Source: Odobenus rosmarus divergens
Taxonomy: Eukaryota > Chordata > Mammalia > Carnivora > Odobenidae
DNA length: 64,000 bases
Direction: 5' to 3'
Assembly: GCF_000321225.1 (NCBI RefSeq)
Contig: NW_004450323.1
Span: forward strand, 4,005,525 to 4,069,524
Shown here: positions 25,564 through 36,758 of the stretch, in pieces
How positions within the stretch are numbered: the stretch's first letter is position 1
How the letters are laid out: each line of letters begins with the position of its first letter
Translations under genes and position numbers: made by a program
The notes under the pieces: model-generated
Database searches by the model: none
Told to the model about the DNA's origin: nothing
What the model saw: the letters and a program-made list of their open reading frames with translations, nothing else

Positions 25564-26112
25564 GTATCCTTTTATTAACTCATTCACTCAACTAACAGGT
25601 ACTGGATGCCTCCATATGAATAAATATGGCAAGAGGCCATAAATATGCAACCCTAGGAAACTCTCTGAAGGTCATGGTACCACTGCTTGTAGATGGAGTA
25701 ACTGAGATACAGACAGCTTGATGTAATTAGTTCTGTTCTACCCACTGAATCGGCCCTCAAACCTAGGAATAGGACTCAGGCCTCCTGAGTTCAATTTTGG
25801 TCCAACTTTTTCTACTAGCTTGGCTTTAGGAAGTATCTAGAGTATAAAATTATGATTTGCAGAACTGTACTTGTCCTTGATAGTGGACTGGAGTTTGAGA
25901 CTGTTCCCTATACAGGATGTGTCGTTGGTTTATAAAGTTTGCTCTGTCCCAGATTGTGGAGGGCTTTGCGACAGCACCCCTAGACTTTCTGGTGAATCAC
26001 AGCACTCAGTTGTCACGAAGAGAAATATGTCCAAGTGATTCTGCTGGTCAGAATGCTCCTTCTAGGTGTATGTTACATTTACTCTAATCTTATTCTGTCT
26101 GCTGGTTTACAG

Positions 26113-26227
26113 ACATCAGATCAGCTGCTTTCCCGTGCCAACCTTGCTAAAAGCAGAGCCCAAGAAGCACTAAGTATGGGCAATGCCACTTTTTATGAGG
26201 TTGAGAACATCCTAAAGAACCTCAGAG
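26113..26227 (+). CDS. LAMC2: LAMC2 exon 19: coiled coil
   Basis: The exon is 115 bp, acceptor GGTTTACAG, donor GTAAGC. Encodes [41 protein letters not shown] is a potential N-glycosylation sequon conserved with human. It ends on the first base of a split Glu codon. Confidence 0.97.
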
Positions 26228-27172
26228 GTAAGCATTTCATGGTCCAGGTCACTTGAGTATGTTAAAGGAATAACCACAACTTTGATTTATTTTGAGTCCC
26301 TGTGTATCTCTCTAAATTATAGGTACATTGGGATATTAACAGACGCTTAATAAATACCTTCCTAAAGTAAGAAATTGTATTAATATTTGATGTAGTGGAA
26401 AGAATTTAACTAGATGTCAGAAGGCTTGAGTTCTGAGCTTGGCTGGGCCTCATGACGGCTCTGAGCAGACTGTGTGACCATAGGCAAGTCACAGCCTTTC
26501 CAGACCCTAACAGCCTCTTCTTTAAAGAAAGAAGGATCTCTAAGGTCCTTCACAGATCCAACATCCTACTACAACACAGATATTTTTCCCTTTTCTTTTG
26601 TAGCCTGGTTGATTCCAATATATAATCCATGTGGTTGCTTTGTGGTGATGATAGAGCAAACTGTCACAGCACCTGGATCCCAGGAAATCTGGGTTTGTGC
26701 CTTGTAGAGATTTGGTTTACAATTTCAGGTTTCTTCAGTAAAGAACAAAAAGAAACATTTCTCAAGTCTTGGGATTTTCTTCACAGAAAGAACCTCTCTA
26801 CCCATTCTGTTCAACCTCCAATTCTCATCATTGGCAGCTTCGGGTTTAAGGCTCTGGCTTGAAACTTTGGGCTTCAGAGATTTCACCTATTTCTGATCTA
26901 CTTTGGGGTCTTAATACTCTTGCAGTGGTGGGGACCCAGGGCAGGCTGATTGTCAGTTTCTCTAAGCAACGGCCTAATCATGGCCCTTTCAGTGCCTCCT
27001 TTAAGCGGCTTTCTGCTCGATAAGAAAGGGCGGTAACAGCCACAACTTCCCACACTCTTGCCCCCAGGCAGTAATAACCCTTTTCCTGGGATTTTTCTTA
27101 AAAACTTCAGCCCCATTCAATTTCATTTGTTAAGTTTCACAAGTCACTTTTGTTTTCTTGTCTTCATTTCAG

Positions 27173-27372
27173 AGTTTGACTTGCAGGTTGAAGACAGAAA
27201 AGCAGAAGCAGAAGAGGCCATGAAGAGACTCTCCTACATCAGCCAGAAGGTCGCAGATGCCAGTGACAAGACCAAGCAAGCAGAAACAGCCCTGGGCGGT
27301 GCTGCTGCCGACACCCACAGGGCCAAGACCACAGCCAGGGAGGCCCTGGAGATCACTGACAAGATAGAACAG
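27173..27372 (+). CDS. LAMC2: LAMC2 exon 20: coiled coil
   Basis: The exon is 200 bp, acceptor TCATTTCAG, donor GTAAAG. Encodes [40 protein letters not shown] and the Ala-rich [19 protein letters not shown], then KIEQ. It is the most charged and heptad-regular stretch of the chain. Confidence 0.97.
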
Positions 27373-29053
27373 GTAAAGAGCAATCGAAATGCAGGTTGGG
27401 GCACGTGCAGCCCCAAACGCAAGGGTCGTGTGGGAAGAGAGAGAGCATTGGGCTCATTTTGGCCCCTAGATCTCAGAGGGCTGTCGTGGTCCGTGGCAGC
27501 CCCAGAGCCACTTATGTGCCCCCTTTTGTTGGTTGAGTCACAAGGCTTTCATTGACCGAGAGCTAGAACCTAAATTTTCCGCTCCCTTTTTGGACAATAC
27601 CATGAGAAGAACCATCCAAGTTTGGGTTTTTGTATCAACTCTTGTATTAGTGTCCTACAGCTGCTGTAACAAAGTACCACAGGCTGGATGGCTTAAGACA
27701 ACAGAAGTTTATTCTCTCACAGTTCTGGAGGCTAGAAGTAGAAATCAAGATGTCAGCAGAGTCACAGTCCCTTGGAGGCTCTTGGGTAGAAACCTTGCCT
27801 GCTTATTCCTAGCTTCTGGTGGTGACTCTCACTCCTTACCGTTGCTTGGTTTGCAATGACGTCACTCCAATCTCTGCCTCTATCATCACGTGAGGTTTTT
27901 CTCCCTGGATATCTCTGACCCTTCTTATAAGGACAGTGGTCATTTTGAATTAGGGGACCACTGGACTCCAGTATAACCTTATCTTAAGTAACTGAATCTG
28001 CAACAACTCTACTTCCAAATCAGGTCACGTTCTGAGGTCCTAGGATTTGGGACATCAACATATCTTTTTGAGGACACAATTCAACCCCATAACAACAATC
28101 ATCGGTGTTTGACTCAAGATTATGAAATTCTGGAGTTCTAGTTCCCTTATCTCTATTTTCTATGTCTAAGTTCTGCGTATTCATTTTTGTTGTTGTTGTT
28201 TCCACTATGTGCCAGCGCTGTGCTTGGTGCTGGAGGTATGAAGATGAGAAAGACCCAGTCCTTCTCTTCAAAGAGCATTCCGTGTAATGGGGGGAGATAG
28301 ACTAGATACACAACCCCTATGTGAAATGCTGTAGTAGAAGTTGTGCTTCTCGGCTGGAAGAGAGGGCCTTAGCTCTCATTCGGCATGACTTCTAAAAAGC
28401 TTATGCAACTCTAGAAAGCCCAGAGGAAACTCTTAGGATCTGGACTATTTGACCTCACTCTTGGACCACTTGGTAATTTGCAAGAATAATTTCTAATTTT
28501 AAGTCCCTTGAGGGTGGAGACCAGTTTCATGTGGCTCTCTTTATATGCCTTTTAGCACAGAGATACCTGCAATTTGATGTTTAATAACAGCTTATGGGTA
28601 AAGATATTGATAAACTTTGTCCTAATAAAAACAAGAGCCACAGCTGTTGCCCATTTTCATTCTCTGCACCTTGAACTCAGCTGTCTCAAGGATCCCAGTA
28701 AAGTTGCTCAAACGACTGTGGCAGCAAAGAACTATGACAGGAAATGATGTGAATTTCTCACCCTCTGGGTTTTCCCAAATAGTTTTTATTGTGTTCACTT
28801 TTTGGTGAGCGTTGACCTGAGAGGGAATCAGTGTCTCACTGCTGACCCTCCTAGTCCCTACAGACATACCCCCAAATTAATTTGTTGGAAGCAGAGCTTG
28901 GAGAAGGGTGTGTCTCCAAGTCTGACTCTTGTTGTTCATCTAACTTACTCCAGCAGGGTCTGGCTGCAGCTGTTTTTCTCTTTTCGTCCCTGGGACGTTT
29001 TTGTGCCTCACCCCTCTCTCTCCTCCCGGCCCTGGCTCCCTTTCTTTTCCCAG
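27373..29053 (+). other. LAMC2: LAMC2 intron 20 with MaLR-like LTR
   Basis: The main element is a minus-strand MLT1-like LTR (27645-28097). The remainder, including (GTT)n near 28190, shows no exon. Confidence 0.75.
27645..28097 (-). repeat. MLT1-like (ERVL-MaLR) LTR fragment
   Basis: It contains phrases typical of this non-coding LTR class: 'cagctgctgtaacaaagtac', 'ggatggcttaagacaacaga', 'cacagttctggaggctagaa' and, further on, 'ttataaggacagtgg' and 'tccaaatcaggtcacgttct'. No viral gene is present. The class is assigned from memory; a second copy in plus orientation lies at 47160-47877. Confidence 0.65.
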
Positions 29054-29212
29054 GAGATAGGAAGTCTGAACTTGGGAGCCAATGTGACAGCAGATGGAGC
29101 CTTGGCCATGGAGAAGGGACTGGCCACACTGAAGAGTGAGGTGAGGGAAGTGGAAGGAGAGCTGGCCAGAAAGGAGCAAGAGTTTGACCTGGATATGGAC
29201 GCAGTGCAGATG
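29054..29212 (+). CDS. LAMC2: LAMC2 exon 21: coiled coil
   Basis: The exon is 159 bp, acceptor TTTTCCCAG, donor GTCAGT. Encodes [40 protein letters not shown], and [16 protein letters not shown] is a potential sequon. The exon starts and ends on full codons. Confidence 0.97.
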
Positions 29213-29305
29213 GTCAGTTCCCCTCGTTCTCCGTGGGAGATTCCTTTAAACTGGCCAATATGAGAGACACCCTTTCAAGACTGCTTTGTATTGCTTTTTC
29301 TTCAG

Positions 29306-29405
29306 GTAATTACAGAAGCCCAAAGAGTTGATAACAGAGCCAAGAATGCTGGAGCTACGATCCAAGACACACTCAACTCATTGGACAGCATCCTACACCT
29401 CATAA
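29306..29405 (+). CDS. LAMC2: LAMC2 exon 22: coiled coil; candidate read-through exon
   Basis: The exon is 100 bp, acceptor TTTCTTCAG, donor GTATGT, only 93 bp after exon 21. Encodes [20 protein letters not shown] and [13 protein letters not shown]. It ends on the first base of a Ser codon that is finished by exon 23. If the donor is not used, the frame stays open for about 30 more residues and stops at 29495-29497. Confidence 0.96.
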
Positions 29406-30409
29406 GTATGTGCAGTATCCACAAGCTTCCAGCCCCATGCTCCAGGGCTGCTCTCAGAAGACGAGCTAGACCTAGCCCTGATAAATGGAAGCCTTAAGAG
29501 TACCCTTAAGGGTATCAGAAATTTGTTTTATTTCTAAGCCCAGATACTTTGGGCATACAACTTTACATTGTCTGGACTCTATTTTACCATCTAAAGATGG
29601 GTCACGGAGTACCTATTGCCCTTGGAGGTGAAAGTCTGTAGCTCAAAGATCTGGGTGTATTTAGGGAAGGTATATTGAAGCACAAAGAGGTTAATCATGT
29701 CTCACTGATCCCATAGTAAACTGTGGAGGCAGTATTCAAACTTCACGGCTCAAGAGAAGATTGGACAGTTTGACAGTCCTGCTAAGGATTCTGACCTTGG
29801 TCCTGAGAAGCTTGTGGGCAGTTGTGGGCAGAGGAATAACATCATCACCATAGATTCAGAAAGATCACTAAGTGGAGTTGCACGAGTGAGTGGAGCAGCC
29901 TTGGTTAGACAAAAGGCAGGGTGAGACCACTTTGGAAATGGCGGAGTGAATCGAGGAGGGAGATGACAGAGCCTGAGCTCTGAGGCAGTAGAAATGGTGA
30001 GAGGGGAGTTCTCCCAGCCTGTGAAGTCAAGAGACACTTGTCGATTCTGCTGTTTGTCCCCAGCCCGCAGTTATACCCTGATATAACCAGTTGTGGGACC
30101 TGGGGTTGAGAGCCCAGAAGAAATGTAAAGGTAGTAGGTACATGAGATACTGCAAAATTTTCAAGTAAAATAGATTTGATGGCACAGGTTGGCAAGAATT
30201 CAGATTTACCCACAGAATCCCTCCCCCGCAAAAAACTGATGAGGATTAACATTTCGGATTGGTAAAACTGATAGCAAACCCTCATTCGGCCTGTCTTATG
30301 AAGCGTAGACTGCTGCAGATAGGGAACAAAGGATTCAGTCATAGATTCCAGCCACATTCCAGAAAAGGCTTGGTTCTACCTTTTAGGTTCAGCAGAACAA
30401 CTTTACTAT

Positions 30410-30602
30410 TTTTTGAAAGATTTTTATTTATTTATTTATTCATTTTGAGAGAGAGTGCACAAGCAAGGGGAGGGGGAGAGGCAGAGGGAGAAGCAGACTC
30501 CTGCTGAGCAGGGACCCTGACATGGGGCTTGGTCCCAGGACCCTGGGACCATGACCTGAGCCGAAGGCAGACACTTAACCAACTGAGCCACCCAGGCGCC
30601 CT
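30410..30602 (-). mobile_element. Can-SINE, minus
   Basis: On the minus strand it has head GGGCGCCTGGGTGGCTCAG, the B-box region, 'GCTTCTCCCTCTGCCTCT' and an AAATAAATAAATAAA tail. No clear target-site duplication is seen. Confidence 0.9.
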
Positions 30603-30869
30603 AGCTGAAGAATTTTAAAATCTGATTTTTCTGTGGAGTACCATCCTCACTTACCCTGGAAGATCAATATTGTCTGTGTTGTTATACTAATGAGTCTGCT
30701 TTGTGGTCCAGTGAGCCCCAAAGAGTAAAGACCCTCTAAGGGTAAAAAAAAAACCCAAAACCCCAACTCCCCAGTGGAGCTTTTAGCAGCTTTGTTTAGT
30801 GTTCTGAAAAAGGTAATGAAACAAATAGGGCCTTTCAAGAGAAAATGAGAGCGTGGGGGAAAGAAGTTG

Positions 30870-31070
30870 GTGGGGATTATTAAACATTTACTAGGTGTCA
30901 GGCACTCTGCCAGGTGTTCTCTGGTGCAATATCACTTAAGTCTTTTAAAGGTCCTATGAGACAGGTTTTATTTCTTTTATTATTTTATCTCACGGAGCAG
31001 TAAACTGAGGCTCAGAGGGGTTGATAGGGTCCCATGGATCACATAAACTGTGGAGGTGGGATTCAAAGTG
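30870..31070 (+). repeat. MIR-like ancient SINE
   Basis: 'tactaggtgtcaggcactct', 'gccaggtgttctctggtgca' and 'gtaaactgaggctcagaggg' are typical MIR phrases. Confidence 0.7.
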
Positions 31071-31991
31071 AGATCTCTTTGTTGCCAATGCTCCTGCCCC
31101 TTTTTTGAGCAGTTTGTACTGCCTCTCTGTGGACATGGTGGTTTTGTTCCCAAGCTTACTTAACTTTCTCGGCATGTCATAGACCCCGAATGCTGGAAAT
31201 CTCCCCTGCCCCTCAGTGAAGGACCGATCCACTGGATCTGCATTTTTGTTATGGTGTTGTTTCTCCTGTTTGCTCCCTGGAGTCCTGGACCAGTCACGAT
31301 GTCATCACCCTAGGCACAATAAACTCGGGCAGGCAAATGCTATCACCACAGCTCCGATGTGGGAGGCAACTGGACCTTGAGTTTGAATTGACCAAAGGCC
31401 ACCCAGACCCTATGCACATCAAACAGGTTTGGCCAGGTGCCCTTCGTGCTGACATTAGTTTTAGATTGTGTATGGGTAAAACATACCTGAACAAATAAGA
31501 CTACATTTCATATGGGAAATAAATGAATATTTAGCCAGATTCCCACTGTCTCAGGCCAGAATGAAGTCTTACATCATTTCCAAACAGCTGGAATCTCTCC
31601 CCCAAATTGCAAAGCATACCTTGGCCTCTATAAACCCAAAAGCCCAGCCAGTTTCTAAAGGTCTTCTAATGGAAAATAGCAAGATATTTCCTAAGGGTAG
31701 TTCAGTAAACATAATTTGGAGTTGGTCCTGATCCGAGGGTGAGCTGTGTGGGGCAGGCACCTTGGACAGTACTCAGTCTCCAGTGACCTTCAGCCTTCAT
31801 CCTTTCAGAGCATGAACTGTTGGCCCCAACGTGAAAGGAGAAATCCAAGCTTCCTATTTCTTAACTATAGAGCTCAGAGGTTTGAACTGGGCTGTTCAAA
31901 ACTAGTAACTAGGCTAGAGCTCTTGGAACATTTTCTATATTATCTACATTATACTGTGGTCCAAATGTAAAATATCCCAGGGTAAAATAGG

Positions 31992-32122
31992 CCTTTTATT
32001 ATTATTTTTTTTAGTTTAAAGTTTTTTATTTTAAGTAAACTCCACACCACCCGTGGGGCTTGAACTCACAACCCTGAGATCAAGAGTCACATGTTCCACC
32101 GCCTGAGCCAGCCAGACACCCC
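31992..32122 (-). mobile_element. Short tRNA-derived SINE, minus, diverged
   Basis: On the minus strand it begins GGGGTGTCTGGCTGGCTCAG, followed by 'TCTTGATCTCAGGGTTGTGA' and an A-rich tail without CT-rich body. This resembles the short element at 16853-16972. Confidence 0.82.
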
Positions 32123-32259
32123 TAGAATAAGCACGGCATACCGTTTCCTCTGGGCAGGTGCAAACAGGAACTAGTTAAGGGTCTAGAGGGCCCACGTGTG
32201 TTCAAGGAGATCTAACCACAGCTCTTCTATATTACCTCTTTTCTCATTCCCTCAAATAG

Positions 32260-32513
32260 GTCAGCCTGGCAGTGTGGATGAAGAGAAGCTGATCTTATTG
32301 GAGCAGAAGCTCTTCCGGGCCAAGACTCAGATCAACAGCCAGCTGAGGCCCTTGATGTCAGAGCTGGAAGAGAGAGCACGTCGGCAGCAGGGCCACCTCC
32401 ATGTGCTGGAGATGAGCATAGATGGGATTCTAGCTGATGTGAAGAACCTGGAGAACATCAGGGACAACCTGCCTCCAGGCTGCTACAATACCCAGGCTCT
32501 TGAGCAACAGTGA
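32260..32513 (+). CDS. LAMC2: LAMC2 exon 23: C-terminal coiled coil and stop
   Basis: The coding part is 254 bp, acceptor CTCAAATAG. Encodes [57 protein letters not shown] and [19 protein letters not shown], then TQALEQQ and TGA. The Cys close to the end forms the interchain disulphide with beta-3 in the family. Human is nearly identical here. Confidence 0.98.
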
Positions 32514-33232
32514 ATCTGCTCTAGAGATTTCCCAACTGAGGTTCTTGGGATGCATAACTCAGGAGCCATCTCATGTGGTTGGGGTGGGATGGAGACATTT
32601 GAACATCTTGAATGGGCATGCTCAGGTCCACTGAACCTGACCCCATCCCTGAGATCTTGGCCAGATAAATGTCTTGTTACACCAGTGTGATACTACTTGG
32701 GCAATGAGGTGGATAGCATTGGGTATGAGACTGGCCAAGGGCCTGGACCCCAAAGGGTAGACTGGATGGAAGGACAAGCTGCACGGCCAGGTGTTTGCCT
32801 CAGGAGAGTCACAGACTGAGTCCTGGAGTATGGACAGATGCTGCTGGGCTAGAGTCAGCTTATTTTTTGGGTAATGTGACCAACGGAATTTTTTTTTTTT
32901 TTTTTGTACTTTGCCCACCCAGAAAATTCTTCTCAATGTCTGAACAGAGAGTGAAGTCCAGTCACACTGTGGCCAGTAAAATACTATTGCTTTATAGTGT
33001 CCAGTGCAAGCTTCTTGTTGACCAGAGTTCCTCCCACTTACCACCCAGTTTGTCAACATGTGTTCTACTTTCAAGCTGGAAGAAGTGAACAGTGGTGGAG
33101 TGAGAGGCTGTAAGGCTGGTCCATTTGGAGCCATGGTGCCTGCTTGGGTCCTGCCACCTTTGAGTTCTTCTGGGGCCTGGAAGTGACATCCTTTCTCCAG
33201 TGATGCCATGACTAGTTAGAGACTACACTTTT

Positions 33233-33238
33233 ATTAAA
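33233..33238 (+). promoter_or_regulatory. LAMC2: Candidate proximal poly(A) signal ATTAAA
   Basis: The variant hexamer lies about 720 bp after the LAMC2 stop codon. It could give a shorter 3' UTR. Confidence 0.45.
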
Positions 33239-33953
33239 GCATTTCCGACCAGCAAAACAAACTTTGGGAAGGTATTTACATTTGGGTTTCAAAGTGATAG
33301 AAAAATACAGCTTGGGCATTGAAAGACGTACAATTATCTAGAAGATTTATTAGTCCTTATTCAATCCCACTTTTCAAATGCTAAAAATTGTATGTGTCTG
33401 TGTGTTTTATTTTCTCACTCTCTCTGCCTATAGCAGAGAATGTTCCTACTCACACTGGAGCTGGGTAGACTCCATCCTTCCATCCATCCATCCATTCATC
33501 CTTACAACATATATTTATTGAGTACCTCCTGTGTGTCAGGGGCTGGGGTACAGTGGTGACGTAGTCTCTGCCCTCACAGAGTTGATTGTCTAGTAAGGAA
33601 GACAAACATTAAAAAAATAAATTTAAACGTACAACTCTCGTTCATCACAAGTGGTTTTTATTGCAATAACCCCCTGGTTTGCAACCTCACTTCTCAACAG
33701 AACATATGTTGCAAGACACTCCCAGGGGGGCACTTGGGTTTTGGCAAAGCCGGGATGGCTCTGGGTTGTGCACACTTCTTTGCATTCTAGCTGTCACTCC
33801 TCCCCTTTCCACACCTGATTGCAACAGACTGTTGAGTCATGATTACACCAGTGGGAATTGCTGGAAAGACCAGAGATGCTTCCATCTCGTCTTGGAAGAT
33901 GTTGGTGCAGACTCGCCTTTGTACTGCCTTGGCTTTTCATGGATGTGTTTTTG

Positions 33954-33959
33954 AATAAA
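33954..33959 (+). promoter_or_regulatory. LAMC2: Candidate distal poly(A) signal AATAAA
   Basis: The canonical hexamer is followed within about 40 bases by a GT-rich stretch ('gcctgtggtcagtttctaac'). It is the likely main end of LAMC2 mRNA. Confidence 0.7.
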
Positions 33960-33980
33960 GAATAATTCTTAGATGCCTGT

Positions 33981-36749
33981 GGTCAGTTTCTAACTTGTCA
34001 AACTCGTCTAAGATGGAGGTACCAAAGCAATGGAAACTAAAATGCCCCAGAAATAGCAATGAGTCCTAGAGTTCACATTTTTCTGAACATCTTGTTTTGC
34101 CCTTTGCAACCATTCGAGCACTTTATAAGAGTTAATTGGTGCTGTCTCCTCAGCATAAAGAAGGATTTATTTCTGGAACAACCTGAACAGGGTGGGGTTT
34201 TAATTAATATTTTTGTCTTTTTTTCTTCGGCTATGAAATTAAGGTAAAATCAATAGTCTGTTGTACATTGTCATGCTTTTTAATAGATAAAAATCTAATA
34301 AATTAAGATCCTGAATTGGCCATCTAACCAAGTGGCTGAGGAAAAGATTCTGTTCCTGTCACATTAACCCCACAAATTCTGAGAGGTCTGATCACTTTGC
34401 TTTACCTTCTGTAGAAGTGAATTTATAATCCTGTCTTGGCATAATCACATGTCCTATAAATCTCTCACTGTAATTAACAACTAGTGCCCAGGTAATGTAT
34501 ATGTATTAATTAGATTAACTACTATGTCACATGGGCCTAAAAATGTACATTACTCAAACTCAGGAGACATTTTTCTTGCTCTCATAACAGATGTGGAGAA
34601 AGTCGGTAGGGTGACCCTCTGCATGGTCTTTCCAGAACGTTGCCATTTACAACATGTGACTTCTAAGGTTGCCCTGGGAATCATTTCCATCCCAGTGATT
34701 AGAAAGGGGAAAAGACATGAAAGTGGGAGACACCTGGAAGGTTTCCGTGGGCCAGGCCTGGGAGGGGATGCACGTCACTTTCTCTCACGTTCCATGGTCC
34801 AGAACCCAGTTTTACGACCATATCTGACTTGCAAGGGGTCTGGGAAATATAGCCCCTTGGTAAGAAGCCATGTCTCAGTGACAATCCTACTCTATGAAAG
34901 GGGATAGTTAATTCATTAGAATGCATAGCTAGTGATCAGCGTCTGTCTCTGCCAAGTATGAGATTAAGCAGCGTATGTTCTAGGGAACTTGATGAGGGAT
35001 TCCATTAGTTAATAGCATGCAATCATAAAGGGATTCCTCAATGGAATAAATTGTTAAGAAGGTCATAGAATGTCTTCCCTGATAAATGGGAGATGATCTC
35101 TGAATAGAGATGGGAAGTGGAAAAGTGACTCATATGACTCCCTTGGGTATGGACATGATTCCCTCATTTTTGAGGACCTGACAAATTATCCCTAAGAGAG
35201 AAGGGGTGTGTGGCTGAGAGAGAACCTACTCAGGACTTAGCCTCTGTTGCCAGTCTTGTCCTTCTCTGTCAAGTTAAGAGAGCTGTCCTTCCTGGTTCTC
35301 ATCAGTATTTCTAACTGGTAGTGAAAACTCCTTTGTACTTCTCCCCTGAGAGCTTTCTGATTAATTGTGCTGCTGGGAGGCCATTATGCATATCATCATC
35401 TACTTTGACTCATAGGGATTTCTGTTTAGAGAGGGGGGTAGGAATGAACCTACCCATAGGCTATGGCTTCTAAGCAGAGGTATTTCTGATTTTATCCCAG
35501 GATGTGGTTTCTTGTCAGTACTCTTGGGAGGCCAGGGAAAAGGGGAAGAAGATACTCAGTAATGTCCAATGTTTGGAACGAGGCTCAAGGACTGGGATAT
35601 ATTTATTATGTCTTCTTTCAATGTTTTTGCATGGTCATGGGAGCGTTGTGGATTCTTGCTGTGGCTCAATTTTGCCACCTGGAAAATAGAGATAAGGTTT
35701 TTTTTTTTTTTTCTGCTTTCTTTATTCTATGGGCTACATGGAACTTCCCAAGAAATTCCAAGACCTGAAGCTTACTTATGGGTCATAAGGGAAGAAGTGT
35801 GTATGTACATGTGTATTAATTCATAGTACATATATTTTATAAGTTAATGTAAGTTAGCAAATTAAACCAGTGTTTATGCCCAATTTTAAACAAACTTTCA
35901 ACATTACATACCCTCAGGACAGAGAAAAAAGTGTTTAGGTTGGTGGCCAAAATAGCAAATGTAAACACAAGTAATCAATTTACAAGGCATATCAAGCATC
36001 ATTACGATGGGCCACCAAACCCAGATGGACACGCACAAAGCTAATTCCAATCTTAAACAATAACAACAAAACACATAGTAAGAACCAAAGTGATTTTTTT
36101 TAAAAGCACCGCTAATCTGACAAACAAGTGGCTAAGCCCTAAATGAGGGGCCTAAAGGGGAATTGCTATTTTACCATCTGAATCACGACCGATACTAGCT
36201 AATGACAACTACCATTTGGATCTATACCAACACACAAAGCATGTCACAACTACAAATGAAATAACTACTAGAGCAGAACTGAGCGATTAACAAATTACTC
36301 AGTTTTTTTTTGCTTGTTTACACTGCCAAAACTGTGAGTTTAATGATTTGTCTTACTTAAGATCTTTTATACCAAAAGTGAGTTATGCAAATTTAGTTTT
36401 TACAAATACATTTTTGCTTCATAAAGAACTAATTTCATTAGGGAGCCAAAGCTAACCAATAGGAGACTATGAAGATTAGGTAGGTTCTAAGATTCAATTT
36501 TTCTCAATTGAAAATTCTTAGGCACAGTTCACAAATTTGCTAATTATTCTTCCCTACCTATGATTCTTGGGTGTGGCTGTATATACTGTCATATCACACA
36601 TGTGGCATCAGCTAAACCAGGCAGAAAATCTGCTCTAAGAACATTTTTGCAACTGTTGGCTCCCGTCGAGTAAGACTATGACAAAAAATTGATGAATTCT
36701 GCAACTCGCAGAGAAGATTCTGGACAGACACAGGACTAGTAGCATTGTC
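33981..36749. other. Intergenic region between LAMC2 and NMNAT2 (convergent)
   Basis: No exon, SINE or LTR is recognised. The right part (about 35.8-36.75 kb) is AT-rich with several runs of A and T (e.g. 35699-35712). The true boundary with the NMNAT2 3' UTR cannot be fixed from sequence alone. Confidence 0.6.
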
Positions 36750-36752
36750 TTA

Positions 36753-36758
36753 TTTATT
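36753..36758 (-). promoter_or_regulatory. NMNAT2: Candidate NMNAT2 poly(A) signal AATAAA
   Basis: TTTATT on plus equals AATAAA on the NMNAT2 strand, about 4.2 kb after the stop codon. Which of several such hexamers is used is not known. Confidence 0.45.

Larger units (their letters stand above)
29406..32259 (+). other. LAMC2: LAMC2 intron 22
   Basis: Contains a minus Can-SINE (30410-30602), a MIR-like segment (about 30870-31070) and a shorter minus SINE (31992-32122). AATAAA motifs at about 31318 and 31518 could serve a shortened transcript. No coding exon is seen. Confidence 0.75.
32514..33980 (+). other. LAMC2: LAMC2 3' UTR (inferred end)
   Basis: Sequence after the stop has no SINE. It has a T-run at about 32889-32905, a CCAT/ATCC tandem near 33474-33495, and two poly(A) signals: a variant ATTAAA at 33233 and a canonical AATAAA at 33954. 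Human LAMC2 has a long 3' UTR of about 1.5 kb (recalled), which favours the second site. The exact cleavage position is inferred. Confidence 0.75.

Noticed and set aside
32622..33209. Minus-strand open frame of 195 codons
   Set aside because: It lies entirely within the LAMC2 3' UTR, includes a translated T-run (poly-Lys) and has no conserved motif.
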